In this document: piece by piece, positions 1-8,635 of the stretch
Position numbering within the stretch: position 1 is the stretch's first letter
How the letters are laid out: every line of letters starts with the position of its first letter
Origin: Candidatus Eiseniibacteriota bacterium
GTDB lineage: Bacteria; Eisenbacteria; RBG-16-71-46; JAGVPR01
DNA: 22,356 nucleotides
Assembly: GCA_020052115.1 (NCBI GenBank)
Contig: JAGVPR010000150.1
Coordinates: 1 to 22,356, forward strand
Direction of reading: 5' to 3'
Program-made: the position numbers and the translations under genes
The notes under the pieces: generated by a model
Databases searched by the model: none
Seen by the model: only the letters and a program-made list of their open reading frames with translations
Told to the model about the DNA's origin: nothing

Positions 1-1
1 C

Positions 2-277
2 TCCGTCTACGCCGCCGGCTCCGTGGAAGCCCCGGTCCCATCGCTCTCGGTCTGCGCGGGGCAGCTTGCCGTCTACCGCGCCGTCGCGGCCGGCGAGAAG
101 GAGATCGTCGCGCTCGCACGGGTGCGTTTGGACTCGGCGTCGGCGCCGTGCGGCCGGTGCCTCCAAACGCTCCTCGAGTTCTCGCCGAAGGCACGCGTGA
201 TCTGGGAACCTGTCCAGGGCGAGACGAGAGCATCATCGCTCCTCGATCTCCTGCCGCTCCCCTTCGACCGCTTCTGA
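2..277 (+). CDS. Cytidine deaminase-like protein, C-terminal part (5' end outside window), catalytic Glu absent
   Basis: The reading frame is open from the left edge and ends at the TGA at 275-277, so only the last 91 residues are visible. They match the zinc-binding half of the homotetrameric cytidine deaminase family: a first zinc cysteine in VCAGQLAVYRAV and the PCGRC pair in ASAPCGRCLQTLLEF. In active enzymes the first motif reads CAE, and the Glu shuttles the proton in converting (deoxy)cytidine to (deoxy)uridine. Here that residue is Gly (codon ggg at about 59-61). The preceding substrate-binding NxEN motif is also degenerate (SVEA). The zinc site therefore looks intact while classical deamination is doubtful. 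The gene ends 12 bases before rpiB and is probably co-transcribed with it and deoC, which fits nucleoside or sugar-phosphate catabolism. It may instead have a structural or altered role. Family assignment is fairly sure; activity is not. Confidence 0.75.
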   Translation, partial: SVYAAGSVEAPVPSLSVCAGQLAVYRAVAAGEKEIVALARVRLDSASAPCGRCLQTLLEFSPKARVIWEPVQGETRASSLLDLLPLPFDRF

Positions 278-289
278 GGACTCGATGCC

Positions 290-846
290 GTGACGAATCC
301 ACCCGACCCGCGCGAAATTGAGAGAATGGTCCGCGAGGCGCTCGCCGAGACGGAGCGCGAAATCCCCGCGCGCGGACGTGTCGCCATCGGCGCGGATCAC
401 GGCGGCCTCGAACTCAAGACGCATCTCGCCGGATTCCTCGTCGAGGAACTGCGCTATGCGGTCAAGGACGTCGGAACGCACTCCAAGGATGCGGTGGACT
501 ACCCCGACATCGCCGCGGCGGTGGCGCGCGCTGTGCAAAGCGGCGAGTGCTTCCGCGGCATCGTCATTGACGCGGCGGGGATCGGCTCCGCGATCGCATG
601 CAACAAGTTCAAGGGCGTGCGCGCGGCGAACTGTCACGACGTCGACTCCGTCCGGAACAGCCGCGAGCACAACGATGCCAACGTGCTCTCGCTCGGTGCG
701 CGCTTCGTGAACCCGGGCCACGCTCGCCGGCTCGTACGCATCTGGCTCGCGACCGACTTCGCCGGCGGCCGCCACGCCAAACGAGTGCAGAAGATCTCCG
801 CACTCGAGGAATCCGAGAAGTCCCGCGCGCCCGAGAGGGAATCGCG

Positions 847-850
<4 letters not shown>
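290..850 (+). CDS. rpiB: RpiB/LacAB-family sugar-phosphate isomerase with N-terminal amphipathic extension
   Basis: This 186-residue protein belongs to the RpiB family, which interconverts ribose 5-phosphate and ribulose 5-phosphate (LacAB acts on galactose 6-phosphate). Family marks are GADHGG (34-39), VDYPDIA (69-75), AGIGSAIACNK (96-106), SREHNDANVLSLGAR (124-138) and GGRH (159-162). The usual ICGTGIG motif reads IDAAGIG, so the general-base Cys is replaced by Asp94; mycobacterial RpiB also lacks this Cys and uses an acidic residue elsewhere. The domain is preceded by about 27 extra residues. Residues 7-21 (PREIERMVREALAET) form an amphipathic helix with hydrophobic positions I10, M13, V14, A17 and L18, very like microcompartment encapsulation peptides. 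The start is GTG: an ATG at 285 runs straight into a stop, and TGAGGA at 275-280 is a fair ribosome site. The stop overlaps deoC in an ATGA. The family is certain; substrate and compartment are inferred. Confidence 0.9.
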
Positions 851-1647
<797 letters not shown>

Positions 1648-1678
1648 CCCCCGGCCTTCATTTTTCCTCTCCCGGCCC

Positions 1679-1707
1679 TTGACGCCCGAGGGACCCGTTG
1701 ATACTCT
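1679..1707 (+). promoter_or_regulatory. Putative vegetative promoter for the five-gene envelope operon
   Basis: TTGACG (1679-1684), a 17-base spacer and TACTCT (1702-1707) lie in the 128-base gap after deoC, about 70 bases before the TonB receptor ATG. The -35 matches 5 of 6 consensus positions and the -10 matches 3 of 6. No convincing terminator was seen after deoC, so some read-through is possible. Confidence 0.45.
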
Positions 1708-1775
1708 CCTCGCCTGATGACGCCGTTTCGTTCTCTTCATGAGCCTCGGCCCTTCGAGATGAAATTGCCTCTACG

Positions 1776-4694
1776 ATGATTCGCAAAGCTTCGATCCACA
1801 TGATCCTCATGGTGCTGCTCTCTGCCGCCGCGGCGAGCGCCCAGGAATCCGCAGGCATGATCGTCGGCCGCGTCACCGACAAGGCCAACGGCAAGCCGCT
1901 CTCCTTCGCCAACGTCCTCGTCGTCGGCACGCACATCGGGGCCATGACCAGGGACGACGGCAGTTACGAGATCCACTTCGTCCCTCCGGGCACCTACTCC
2001 GTCAAGACGAGTTACCTGGGGTACGAGGCCGTCACGAAGGACAACATCGTCATCACCGCCGGGGCCACGGTCACGGCGGACTTCTCGCTCAAGGAAACGG
2101 TGGCGACCCAGACCGATGAGGTCCTGGTCACGGCCGAGCGTCCCCTGGTGGATGTCCAGCTCGCTTCCACGACCCGCTCGCTCACCTCCGAAGACATCTC
2201 CCGGCTCACGGCCGAACCGGCGCTGGCGTCGGTCATCGAGCAGCAGGCCGGCGTCACGAAGGACAACGACGAGATCCACATCCGGGGCGGGCGTTCCGAT
2301 GAGGTGCTCTTCGTCGTGGACGGCGTGAAGATGAAGGACGTCCTGTCCGGCGAGACGGCGCTCCAGAACCTGAGCGCCCGCTCGGTCGCCGAGTTGAACG
2401 TCATCACCGGCGGTTACGACGCGAAGTACGGCCAGGCGCTCTCCGGAGTCATCGAGGCGAAGCTCAAGGAAGGCACGCCGGATTTCCACGGCTACCTGAG
2501 TTACACGACCGACCGCACGCCGTTCTCCGACAACTACAACACGGACATCATGAACTTCCAGGTTCAGGGGCCGAATCTCCTTTTCACGAAGGTGCTGCCC
2601 GCGCTGGGCATCCGCCGCCCTGGAAACGCGACGTTCTTCCTGGATCTCTCCACCGACCTCTCGGACGGTTATCTTCCGGGCGAGAACGGGGTCGGTGACG
2701 ATTACTGGAAGAAGCTCTACGAACTCGACGAGGTGAAGCGCCCGCGGGAGTACGGCTACCGGCCGGATGCCCAGTCGCTCGCCGAGGAGTATCTGAAACC
2801 GCTGCTCCAGGATACGAATCAGGGGCGCCTGCATCCCTTCTACCATGATTCCTTCATGGGTCGGGATTACACGTACGGCTCCTTCTTCGTTCCTCGCGCC
2901 GAGAACGATTGGCGGCTTTCCTTCAAGACCGCGTGGCAGCCGTTCGCGAACCACAAGTTCAACCTCTCGGTCACCAAGGCGATCAGCTTCGATCAGGGCT
3001 TCAGCCAGAGCGACATCGGCGACGTGACGCGAAACACGTCCAACTATCCATGGGCGTGGGCTCGGCGTCTGAACCACTACACGACCTCGGCGCGCGACTG
3101 GAACACGATGGCGCTCTCCTGGACCCAGTCGCTCGGGAAGAACGCGTTCCACACGCTTCGATTCACGCGCTCCTTCTCGGGCACCAACTCGAGCGTCAAC
3201 GGCAAGCTCTGGGGCGACTACGTGCCGGGCGACGATTCGCAGCTCCAGCCGTTCGGACTCGACCTGCCCTTCTTCTACGACAGCGGCGACGCTCCGGATT
3301 GGCGGGACCGGTTCGTGACCCTCTGGTCCGCGAACTGGGACTGGGCGTACAACCGGCCTCCGCGTCACCAGTACCGATGGGGTCTCGAGGCGCAGTACGA
3401 GGACGTGCAGTACCTGAGCATCAAGTATCCGTGGGACGAGGATCCGGACGGCCTTGGCAGCGAGCACGACCTCTTCCACGTCTACCCGAACACCGGCGCG
3501 CTCTACGCTCAGGACCGGCTCGAGTACGAGGGGTTCATCGCGAACCTCGGGCTGCGCTACGATTACTGGTTCCCCGGCGCTCTGGTGGAGCGCTACTTCG
3601 AGGACACGAATCGCGTCACGGTCACGCCCGAGCTGCGCAAGGACTGGTACGCCGACACGAGCGAGCTGTTCGGGCACCGGATGAAGGGCCGCATCTCACC
3701 GCGCCTCTCGATCTCGCATCCGATCACTGAAAACAGCAACCTGTTCTTCAATTACGGCCACTTCACCCAGCGGCCGACCTACTTCTACGTCTACGCGAAG
3801 ACCTCGGCGATCTCCTCGGAGAGCTTCCCGCGCATCGGGAACCCGAACCTGAACCCCGAGGTCGCCGTGCAGTATGAAGTGGGAGCGCGGCACCAGTTCC
3901 GGAAGGACGCCGCGGTGAACGTGACACTCTTCTACAAGGACATCTACGACTACCCGACTTCCGTCACCGTCACGATCGAGAACGACACCGGCACGGCGCG
4001 GCGCAGCAACTTCTTCCTCTACCGAAACGTGGACTACGCGCGCTCGCGCGGCTTCGAGATCGAGGTGCGCAAGCGCCGTCTCCGCTTCCTCTCCGGATCG
4101 GTCAGCTACAGCTACTCTCTGGCCACCGGCAAGAGCAGCGACCCCAACCTGCTCAAGGTCGTGCAGGCCGCGGGCGGGGACGCGCGAGAGACCGATCTCG
4201 AAGAGGTCTTCATGTGGTGGAACCGCCCGCACAAGCTGACGGTCTCGGCCGACTATCGCGTGGATCGGCGCAGCGGCCGGCCGAAGCTCCTCGGTGTGCG
4301 CATGCCCGACAATTGGGGCCTCAATTTCTACTATCTCATCCGTACGGGCAAGGCCTACACGCCCGTCAACCCTGTGGGACTCCCCACCGGGAAGAGCTAC
4401 TCGAAGAACGGGCCGTTCGATTCCTCGCTGAACTTCACGCTGACCAAGTCGCTGAAGCTCGGCGGGAGAGAACTCGAGCTGACGCTTCAGGGCTGGAACA
4501 TGCTGAATCACAAGACGGTCACGGTCTCGGGCCTCGACACGCAGACGGGCCGCCCGAGACAGCTGGGATACGGCGGCATGAGCGGGCCGTGGTCGAGCGA
4601 CCGCGGATACCTGTACGACGTCTTCAGCGCACACGACCCGTCCAACTTCGAGAGGATGCGGACGATGCGGCTCGGAATCGGCTATGAATTCTAG
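1776..4694 (+). CDS. TonB-dependent outer-membrane receptor with CarboxypepD-regulatory-like N-terminus
   Basis: A 972-residue outer-membrane receptor. A signal peptide ends near Ala22/Gln23. Residues about 27-109 are a carboxypeptidase-regulatory-like beta-sandwich (GRVTDKANGKPLSFANVLV, then GSYEIHFVPPGTYSVKTSYLGYE). A TonB-box-like TDEVLVTAERP follows near 113-123, then a plug domain at about 125-235 (IHIRGGRSDEVLFVVDGVKM, GGYDAKYGQALSGVIEAKL). The remainder is rich in aromatic beta-strands, as expected for a 22-strand barrel, and ends in RLGIGYEF with the terminal Phe of an outer-membrane beta-signal. Such receptors import bulky substrates using energy from TonB-ExbBD, or act in surface assembly in FCB-group bacteria; the substrate cannot be read from sequence. 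It overlaps the next gene by 11 bases and heads an envelope operon. No SusD-like partner is present, so a classic SusCD pair is unlikely. Confidence 0.93.
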   Translation: MIRKASIHMILMVLLSAAAASAQESAGMIVGRVTDKANGKPLSFANVLVVGTHIGAMTRDDGSYEIHFVPPGTYSVKTSYLGYEAVTKDNIVITAGATVTADFSLKETVATQTDEVLVTAERPLVDVQLASTTRSLTSEDISRLTAEPALASVIEQQAGVTKDNDEIHIRGGRSDEVLFVVDGVKMKDVLSGETALQNLSARSVAELNVITGGYDAKYGQALSGVIEAKLKEGTPDFHGYLSYTTDRTPFSDNYNTDIMNFQVQGPNLLFTKVLPALGIRRPGNATFFLDLSTDLSDGYLPGENGVGDDYWKKLYELDEVKRPREYGYRPDAQSLAEEYLKPLLQDTNQGRLHPFYHDSFMGRDYTYGSFFVPRAENDWRLSFKTAWQPFANHKFNLSVTKAISFDQGFSQSDIGDVTRNTSNYPWAWARRLNHYTTSARDWNTMALSWTQSLGKNAFHTLRFTRSFSGTNSSVNGKLWGDYVPGDDSQLQPFGLDLPFFYDSGDAPDWRDRFVTLWSANWDWAYNRPPRHQYRWGLEAQYEDVQYLSIKYPWDEDPDGLGSEHDLFHVYPNTGALYAQDRLEYEGFIANLGLRYDYWFPGALVERYFEDTNRVTVTPELRKDWYADTSELFGHRMKGRISPRLSISHPITENSNLFFNYGHFTQRPTYFYVYAKTSAISSESFPRIGNPNLNPEVAVQYEVGARHQFRKDAAVNVTLFYKDIYDYPTSVTVTIENDTGTARRSNFFLYRNVDYARSRGFEIEVRKRRLRFLSGSVSYSYSLATGKSSDPNLLKVVQAAGGDARETDLEEVFMWWNRPHKLTVSADYRVDRRSGRPKLLGVRMPDNWGLNFYYLIRTGKAYTPVNPVGLPTGKSYSKNGPFDSSLNFTLTKSLKLGGRELELTLQGWNMLNHKTVTVSGLDTQTGRPRQLGYGGMSGPWSSDRGYLYDVFSAHDPSNFERMRTMRLGIGYEF

Positions 4695-5679
4695 AGTCGC
4701 CGCCGCGGTCCTCGTCCTCTTCACGCTCGCCGCCGGACCTGCGTCCGCGCAGACGAGCCTGGGGGGCCAGCGGGTCGGCACCTCCTCCGGCACCTTCCTC
4801 AAGATCGTGCCCGATGCCCGGGGCGCCGCCCTCGGCGACGCTTCGATCGCCGTGATCGAAGGGGCCGCGGCGGTCTTCCGCAATCCGGCCGCCCTCGCGG
4901 CGATAGGCGGCAATCAGGTGCTCCTATCGCACGTCGAGTGGCCCGCGGACGTGGACTACAACACCGTCGCCTATGCCCGCGCGATGCCGAGCCTCGATGT
5001 CATCTGGGGGCTCCAGTTCGGGCTCCTGAACACGACCATGGACGAGACGTCCGAGGCTCGCCCGCAGGGAACCGGCCGGCAGTTCTCGTTCAGCGACATG
5101 GTGGCCGGTCTCTCGGCCGCCCGCCGATTCACGGACAAGCTCTGGATCGGCGTGACGGCGAAGTTCGTTCGCGAGGAGATGGGCACCGAGGTCGGCGGGC
5201 CGGTCGCCCAGAACTTCCTCTTCGACGCCGGCACCGTCTACCACTTCGGCTGGCAGAACGCGCGGATGGCCGTCGCGCTTCTCAATTTCGGGCCGGAGCT
5301 GACTCCGTCGGGCCAGTACGAGAGCCACGCGCCCGGCAAGGGGCTCACGGACTACCAGAGCGCTTCCCCGCCGACGATGTACCGCCTCGGACTGAAGCTC
5401 GAACCGTGGCGCCGTGACAACGCCGTTCTCATCACCTCCGTCGAGATGAGCCATCTCGCCGACAACGCCGAGACCGCGAGGGCCGGCGGCGAACTGCAGC
5501 TCTACGACCGGCTGGCGCTTCGCGCCGGGTACGACTTCAACGCCGATGCGATGGGCTTCTCGGCGGGGATCGGCGTGAACGCCCCGCTGCTCGGCTCCTT
5601 CGGCACGGCCGACTACGCCTACACGGACGGCGGCTGGCTAGGCAGCGTGCACCGGCTTTCGCTCGGGGTGGAGTTCTAG
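4684..5679 (+). CDS. PorV/PorQ-family outer-membrane protein
   Basis: 331 residues with a signal peptide cleaved near Ala22/Gln23. The N-terminal block FLKIVPDARGAALGDASIA followed by AAAVFRNPAALAAI is the typical opening of the PorV/PorQ family (FadL-like beta-barrels; PorV is a shuttle or attachment component of the type IX secretion system). Alternating beta-strands continue to SLGVEF, a C-terminal outer-membrane beta-signal ending in Phe. It starts inside the end of the TonB-receptor gene (11-base overlap) and is followed after 2 bases by a lipoprotein gene. Because neighbouring products carry type-IX-like C-terminal domains, a role in delivering or anchoring surface proteins is attractive, but that is inference. 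Many paralogues with unknown jobs exist in this group. Confidence 0.85.
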   Translation: MNSRVAAAVLVLFTLAAGPASAQTSLGGQRVGTSSGTFLKIVPDARGAALGDASIAVIEGAAAVFRNPAALAAIGGNQVLLSHVEWPADVDYNTVAYARAMPSLDVIWGLQFGLLNTTMDETSEARPQGTGRQFSFSDMVAGLSAARRFTDKLWIGVTAKFVREEMGTEVGGPVAQNFLFDAGTVYHFGWQNARMAVALLNFGPELTPSGQYESHAPGKGLTDYQSASPPTMYRLGLKLEPWRRDNAVLITSVEMSHLADNAETARAGGELQLYDRLALRAGYDFNADAMGFSAGIGVNAPLLGSFGTADYAYTDGGWLGSVHRLSLGVEF

Positions 5680-5681
5680 GC

Positions 5682-6647
5682 ATGCGGCGCCTGCTCCTCA
5701 CCGCGTTTGCGGCCGTGTTCCTCGCCGCGTGCGGCCAGCGCTTCGAGCTGCCTCCAGAGACGGGCGGCGAGATCCTCGATCCCGGCTACATCGTGACTCG
5801 CGTGTGGACGGGCGTGCCGGAGCCGACCGATCTCGGGCTCGTGGAGGGCGTGCTCTTTGCAGCCGAAGAAAGCACTCGCGTCGTGAGCTACAGTACGGCG
5901 AGCCCTGAGGGGACGCCGATCCGGAACCCGCTCGTTGCGGATTTCCAGAACGCGGGGCGGCCGGTCCTCATCTCGGGAACGCGCAGCGGATCGACAATCT
6001 ATCTCGCCGTGGCGGACGCCGAGAGCCTGCAGGTCAAGCGCTACCTCTTCACCGGAGGCGACAGCTTGATGGCGTTCCGCGACCCTGACTGGGGCGCGTT
6101 CGCCGGAATCTGCCTGGACACCGATCTGACCACTTACGTGGCCTACCTCAAGCGGGACGGGACCGGGTACATCCGGCATTACGCCGCCGATGGAACGCGG
6201 ATCTCGACCGTCTCCGAGGACGGCACGGGGCGGGGCTTCGTGCAGACCCCGACGAGCCTCTACCTCTCGGCGGGCTTTCTCTTCTGCACCAGCTCCGGGA
6301 ACAACTGGCGCGTGCAGAAGCTCGACCCAATGGGGTTGAACACCGGGCTGATGGAATTCCCGAAGCTCGACGATTCAATGCAACTGAGCACGCCGCGCGA
6401 CGTGGTCGTCGACCGGGCCGGCTTCATCTACGTCGCCGATACCGGGCGGGCGCGCGTCCTCAAGTACAGCTCGACCGGCGCGTTCGCGGACTCGGTGTAC
6501 ACGACGCTCATGTCGGAGGCTCGCGTGGGGGCGGGGTTGAAGGCATCCCCTCTGCTTGCCCCGTCGGCCCTCATCGGGCTCGAGGAGATCGTGTACGTCG
6601 GCGACCCGGAAACCAACCGCATCGTGCGCTTCGAGGTGAACAAGTGA
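5682..6647 (+). CDS. Lipoprotein with NHL-like beta-propeller repeats
   Basis: 321 residues. A short signal peptide ends in the lipobox LAAC with Cys17 (MRRLLLTAFAAVFLAACG), so the protein should be lipidated and membrane-anchored. The mature part resembles NHL/six-bladed propeller repeats, clearest near the C-terminus: PRDVVVDRAGFIYVADTG followed by ARVLKYSSTGAFADSV, and later APSALIGLEEIVYVGDPETN with RIVRFEVNK. Such propellers usually bind proteins or ligands at the cell surface or in the periplasm; no catalytic motif is visible. It is separated by 2 bases from the PorV/PorQ-like gene and overlaps the following gene by 4 bases (GTGA). Function in this operon is unknown; a partner of the TonB receptor or of the secreted product of the next gene is a reasonable inference. 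Confidence 0.8.
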   Translation: MRRLLLTAFAAVFLAACGQRFELPPETGGEILDPGYIVTRVWTGVPEPTDLGLVEGVLFAAEESTRVVSYSTASPEGTPIRNPLVADFQNAGRPVLISGTRSGSTIYLAVADAESLQVKRYLFTGGDSLMAFRDPDWGAFAGICLDTDLTTYVAYLKRDGTGYIRHYAADGTRISTVSEDGTGRGFVQTPTSLYLSAGFLFCTSSGNNWRVQKLDPMGLNTGLMEFPKLDDSMQLSTPRDVVVDRAGFIYVADTGRARVLKYSSTGAFADSVYTTLMSEARVGAGLKASPLLAPSALIGLEEIVYVGDPETNRIVRFEVNK

Positions 6648-8635
6648 GAACCCGGGGGCGCATTCGGACCGCCGCACAGGCCGTGGCGGTGCTCGTCGTC
6701 GTCGTCGCAGCCGCCCTGCTTGCCGCGAACCGCCTCGAGGAAGACGGCCGGATTGATCGCTCGGCGTCACCGTTACGGGCAGGCGCCGACTCGATCCGCT
6801 ACCGGTCACGGGTCACGCGGCAGACGAACATCGGCCTCCTCGTCACGAACTTCGGCTTCTTCGGAAACAACCTCGCCAGCAAGGGTCCCTCGATGGAGTT
6901 CCCGCTCGGCACATCGCAGGAACACCTGATCCGCGCGGGGGTCTGGGTCGGAGCGGTCACCGGCAACGGGGACACGCTCGTGAGCACGGGCACCACCGTG
7001 GGAAGCGCGGGGCGCCTCGATCCGCTCCAGGCGAGCGATTACACCCCGGCCGATTCGGCCATCTACGAGCGCTCGAACATCGCCAACAACCGCTACTATC
7101 ACCCTCTGGCGCGCAGCGAGCAGGACTTCCTCGCGACCCTCTCCGACCGGCCCGGAATCCCGCGCGAAGGCGAAGACCATGTGCCGCTCGGCTTGTTCAT
7201 CAAGCAGGAGACGCTCGTCTGGTCGTTCGAACCGCTCAACCGCTTCGTCATCGTGAACTACGACATCATCAACAACAACCTCGCCGAGCCGATCCCGTTC
7301 TTCAACGTGTACGTCGGCATCTACGCGGAGCTGGCGACCGGCGACAAGAACTACCAGAACTTCCCGAGCGGCTGGTTCCGCGCGAAGAATGTCGCCTACT
7401 ACGACTCGATCCGGACCCTCTCCGAGCACCGGGAGAACTACGGGGGCACATCACCTCCGAGCGGCGTGACGAGCTGGTGCGGCTACAAGATTCTCGGCGT
7501 GCGGCCCGACAGCCTGAACACGAAGAACATCACCTTCGATTGGTGGCACTGGTACGACGAGCGGGATCTCGACATCTATCATCACGACTCCTACCGGTAC
7601 GGCCTGATCTCCAAGGGAGCTGCCAAGGACGCCTCCGGCAACGAATCCGGCGACGGCTGGGACCCGGTCGAGCTTCTCGGCGTGGGGCCCTGGCCCGCCA
7701 TCTTCCCGGGCGACACGCTCCACGTCTCGTTCGCCTGGGTGGCCGGCAACACGGAGGAGGAGCTGCTGGAGAGTGCGAACTGGGCTCAGCAGGTCTACGA
7801 CGCCAACTTCCGCGTCCCGCTGCCCCCGCCCTCGCCGCGGCTGCTCGTGGAGCCCGGGGAGAACAGCCTGACGCTGCGCTGGGACGACTCCTCCGTGCAC
7901 GTGCAGGATCCGAAGTCGCGCAAGGAGGACTTCGAGGGATTCCGCATCTACGTGAGCCGCGAGAGGGACGAGCAGGAGTTCGACCGCATCGGCCAGTTCG
8001 ATGTCGTGGATGACACTCTGGGCTACGACACCGGATTCGACGCGCTCGCCGATACCGTGACGCGGGTGGATCCTAAGACCGGCGAGCTTCGCGACTACCA
8101 GTTCCGCTACAAGATTCCGGCATTGCGGGACGGGTTCAAGTATTACGTCGCCGTCACTTCGTACGACACCGGCTCGCCCGCCGACAACATCGCCTCGCTC
8201 GAGAGCGGCAAGGTGCAGAACCTGACGCTCGCCATCCCCGGGCCGGAGCCTCAAGCGCTGGGCCGGGTCAAGGTGTTCCCGAATCCTTACCGGGGCGACG
8301 CGCTGTGGGACGGCTCGCTCTCGCGCGATCGTTTCCTGTGGTTCATCAACCTCCCGAGTCGAGCCACGATCCGGATCTATACGCTTGCCGGCGACCTCGT
8401 GGACACGATCCGCTTCGACGGATCGAGCTACCACGCAACGGACATCCGCGGCATCTTCGATCCGACCGATCCGAGGAACCCCGAGAGCGACCTTCCGCAG
8501 CTCTCCGGCGGGATGGTCGCGTGGGACCTCATCACGAAGAGCGACCAGGGCGTGGCGAGCGGACTCTACCTCTTCAGCGTCGAAGACCTCGCCACCGGCA
8601 AGACCGAGGTCGGGAAGTTCTTGGTGATCAAGTGA
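6644..8635 (+). CDS. Secreted protein with fibronectin type III-like domain and type-IX-like C-terminal sorting domain
   Basis: 663 residues, starting with GTG in a GTGA overlap with the upstream lipoprotein stop. An N-terminal hydrophobic stretch (about 10-27, VAVLVVVVAAALLA) after an Arg-rich start is a signal peptide. Residues about 45-390 form a large region I do not recognise, rich in Asn/Asp/Tyr (TNFGFFGNNLAS, SFEPLNRFVIVNYDIINNN). Residues about 393-540 look like a fibronectin III module (SLTLRWDDSS, FEGFRIYVSRERDEQEFD). From about 542 a C-terminal domain begins with VKVFPNPYRG and ends in ASGLYLFSVEDLATG and KFLVIK, the layout of type IX secretion sorting domains or FlgD-like Ig folds. 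The protein is therefore expected on the cell surface or released. It lies in the middle of the five-gene envelope operon. The domains are fairly clear; the function is unknown. Confidence 0.82.
   Translation: MRTRGRIRTAAQAVAVLVVVVAAALLAANRLEEDGRIDRSASPLRAGADSIRYRSRVTRQTNIGLLVTNFGFFGNNLASKGPSMEFPLGTSQEHLIRAGVWVGAVTGNGDTLVSTGTTVGSAGRLDPLQASDYTPADSAIYERSNIANNRYYHPLARSEQDFLATLSDRPGIPREGEDHVPLGLFIKQETLVWSFEPLNRFVIVNYDIINNNLAEPIPFFNVYVGIYAELATGDKNYQNFPSGWFRAKNVAYYDSIRTLSEHRENYGGTSPPSGVTSWCGYKILGVRPDSLNTKNITFDWWHWYDERDLDIYHHDSYRYGLISKGAAKDASGNESGDGWDPVELLGVGPWPAIFPGDTLHVSFAWVAGNTEEELLESANWAQQVYDANFRVPLPPPSPRLLVEPGENSLTLRWDDSSVHVQDPKSRKEDFEGFRIYVSRERDEQEFDRIGQFDVVDDTLGYDTGFDALADTVTRVDPKTGELRDYQFRYKIPALRDGFKYYVAVTSYDTGSPADNIASLESGKVQNLTLAIPGPEPQALGRVKVFPNPYRGDALWDGSLSRDRFLWFINLPSRATIRIYTLAGDLVDTIRFDGSSYHATDIRGIFDPTDPRNPESDLPQLSGGMVAWDLITKSDQGVASGLYLFSVEDLATGKTEVGKFLVIK

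Noticed and set aside
1648..1678. Possible terminator after deoC (GGCC...GGCC around a T-rich loop)
   Set aside because: The pairing is only about four bases and the T-run falls in the loop, not after the stem.
1737..3677. Long minus-strand open frame (646 codons) opposite the TonB receptor gene
   Set aside because: It lies wholly antisense to a clearly recognised receptor, is Arg/Val/Glu-rich as GC-rich shadow frames are, and has no recognisable domain.
6644..8635. Idea that the TonB receptor operon is a classical SusCD polysaccharide-utilisation locus
   Set aside because: No SusD-type lipoprotein (no TPR-like helical lipoprotein) and no glycoside hydrolase are present.
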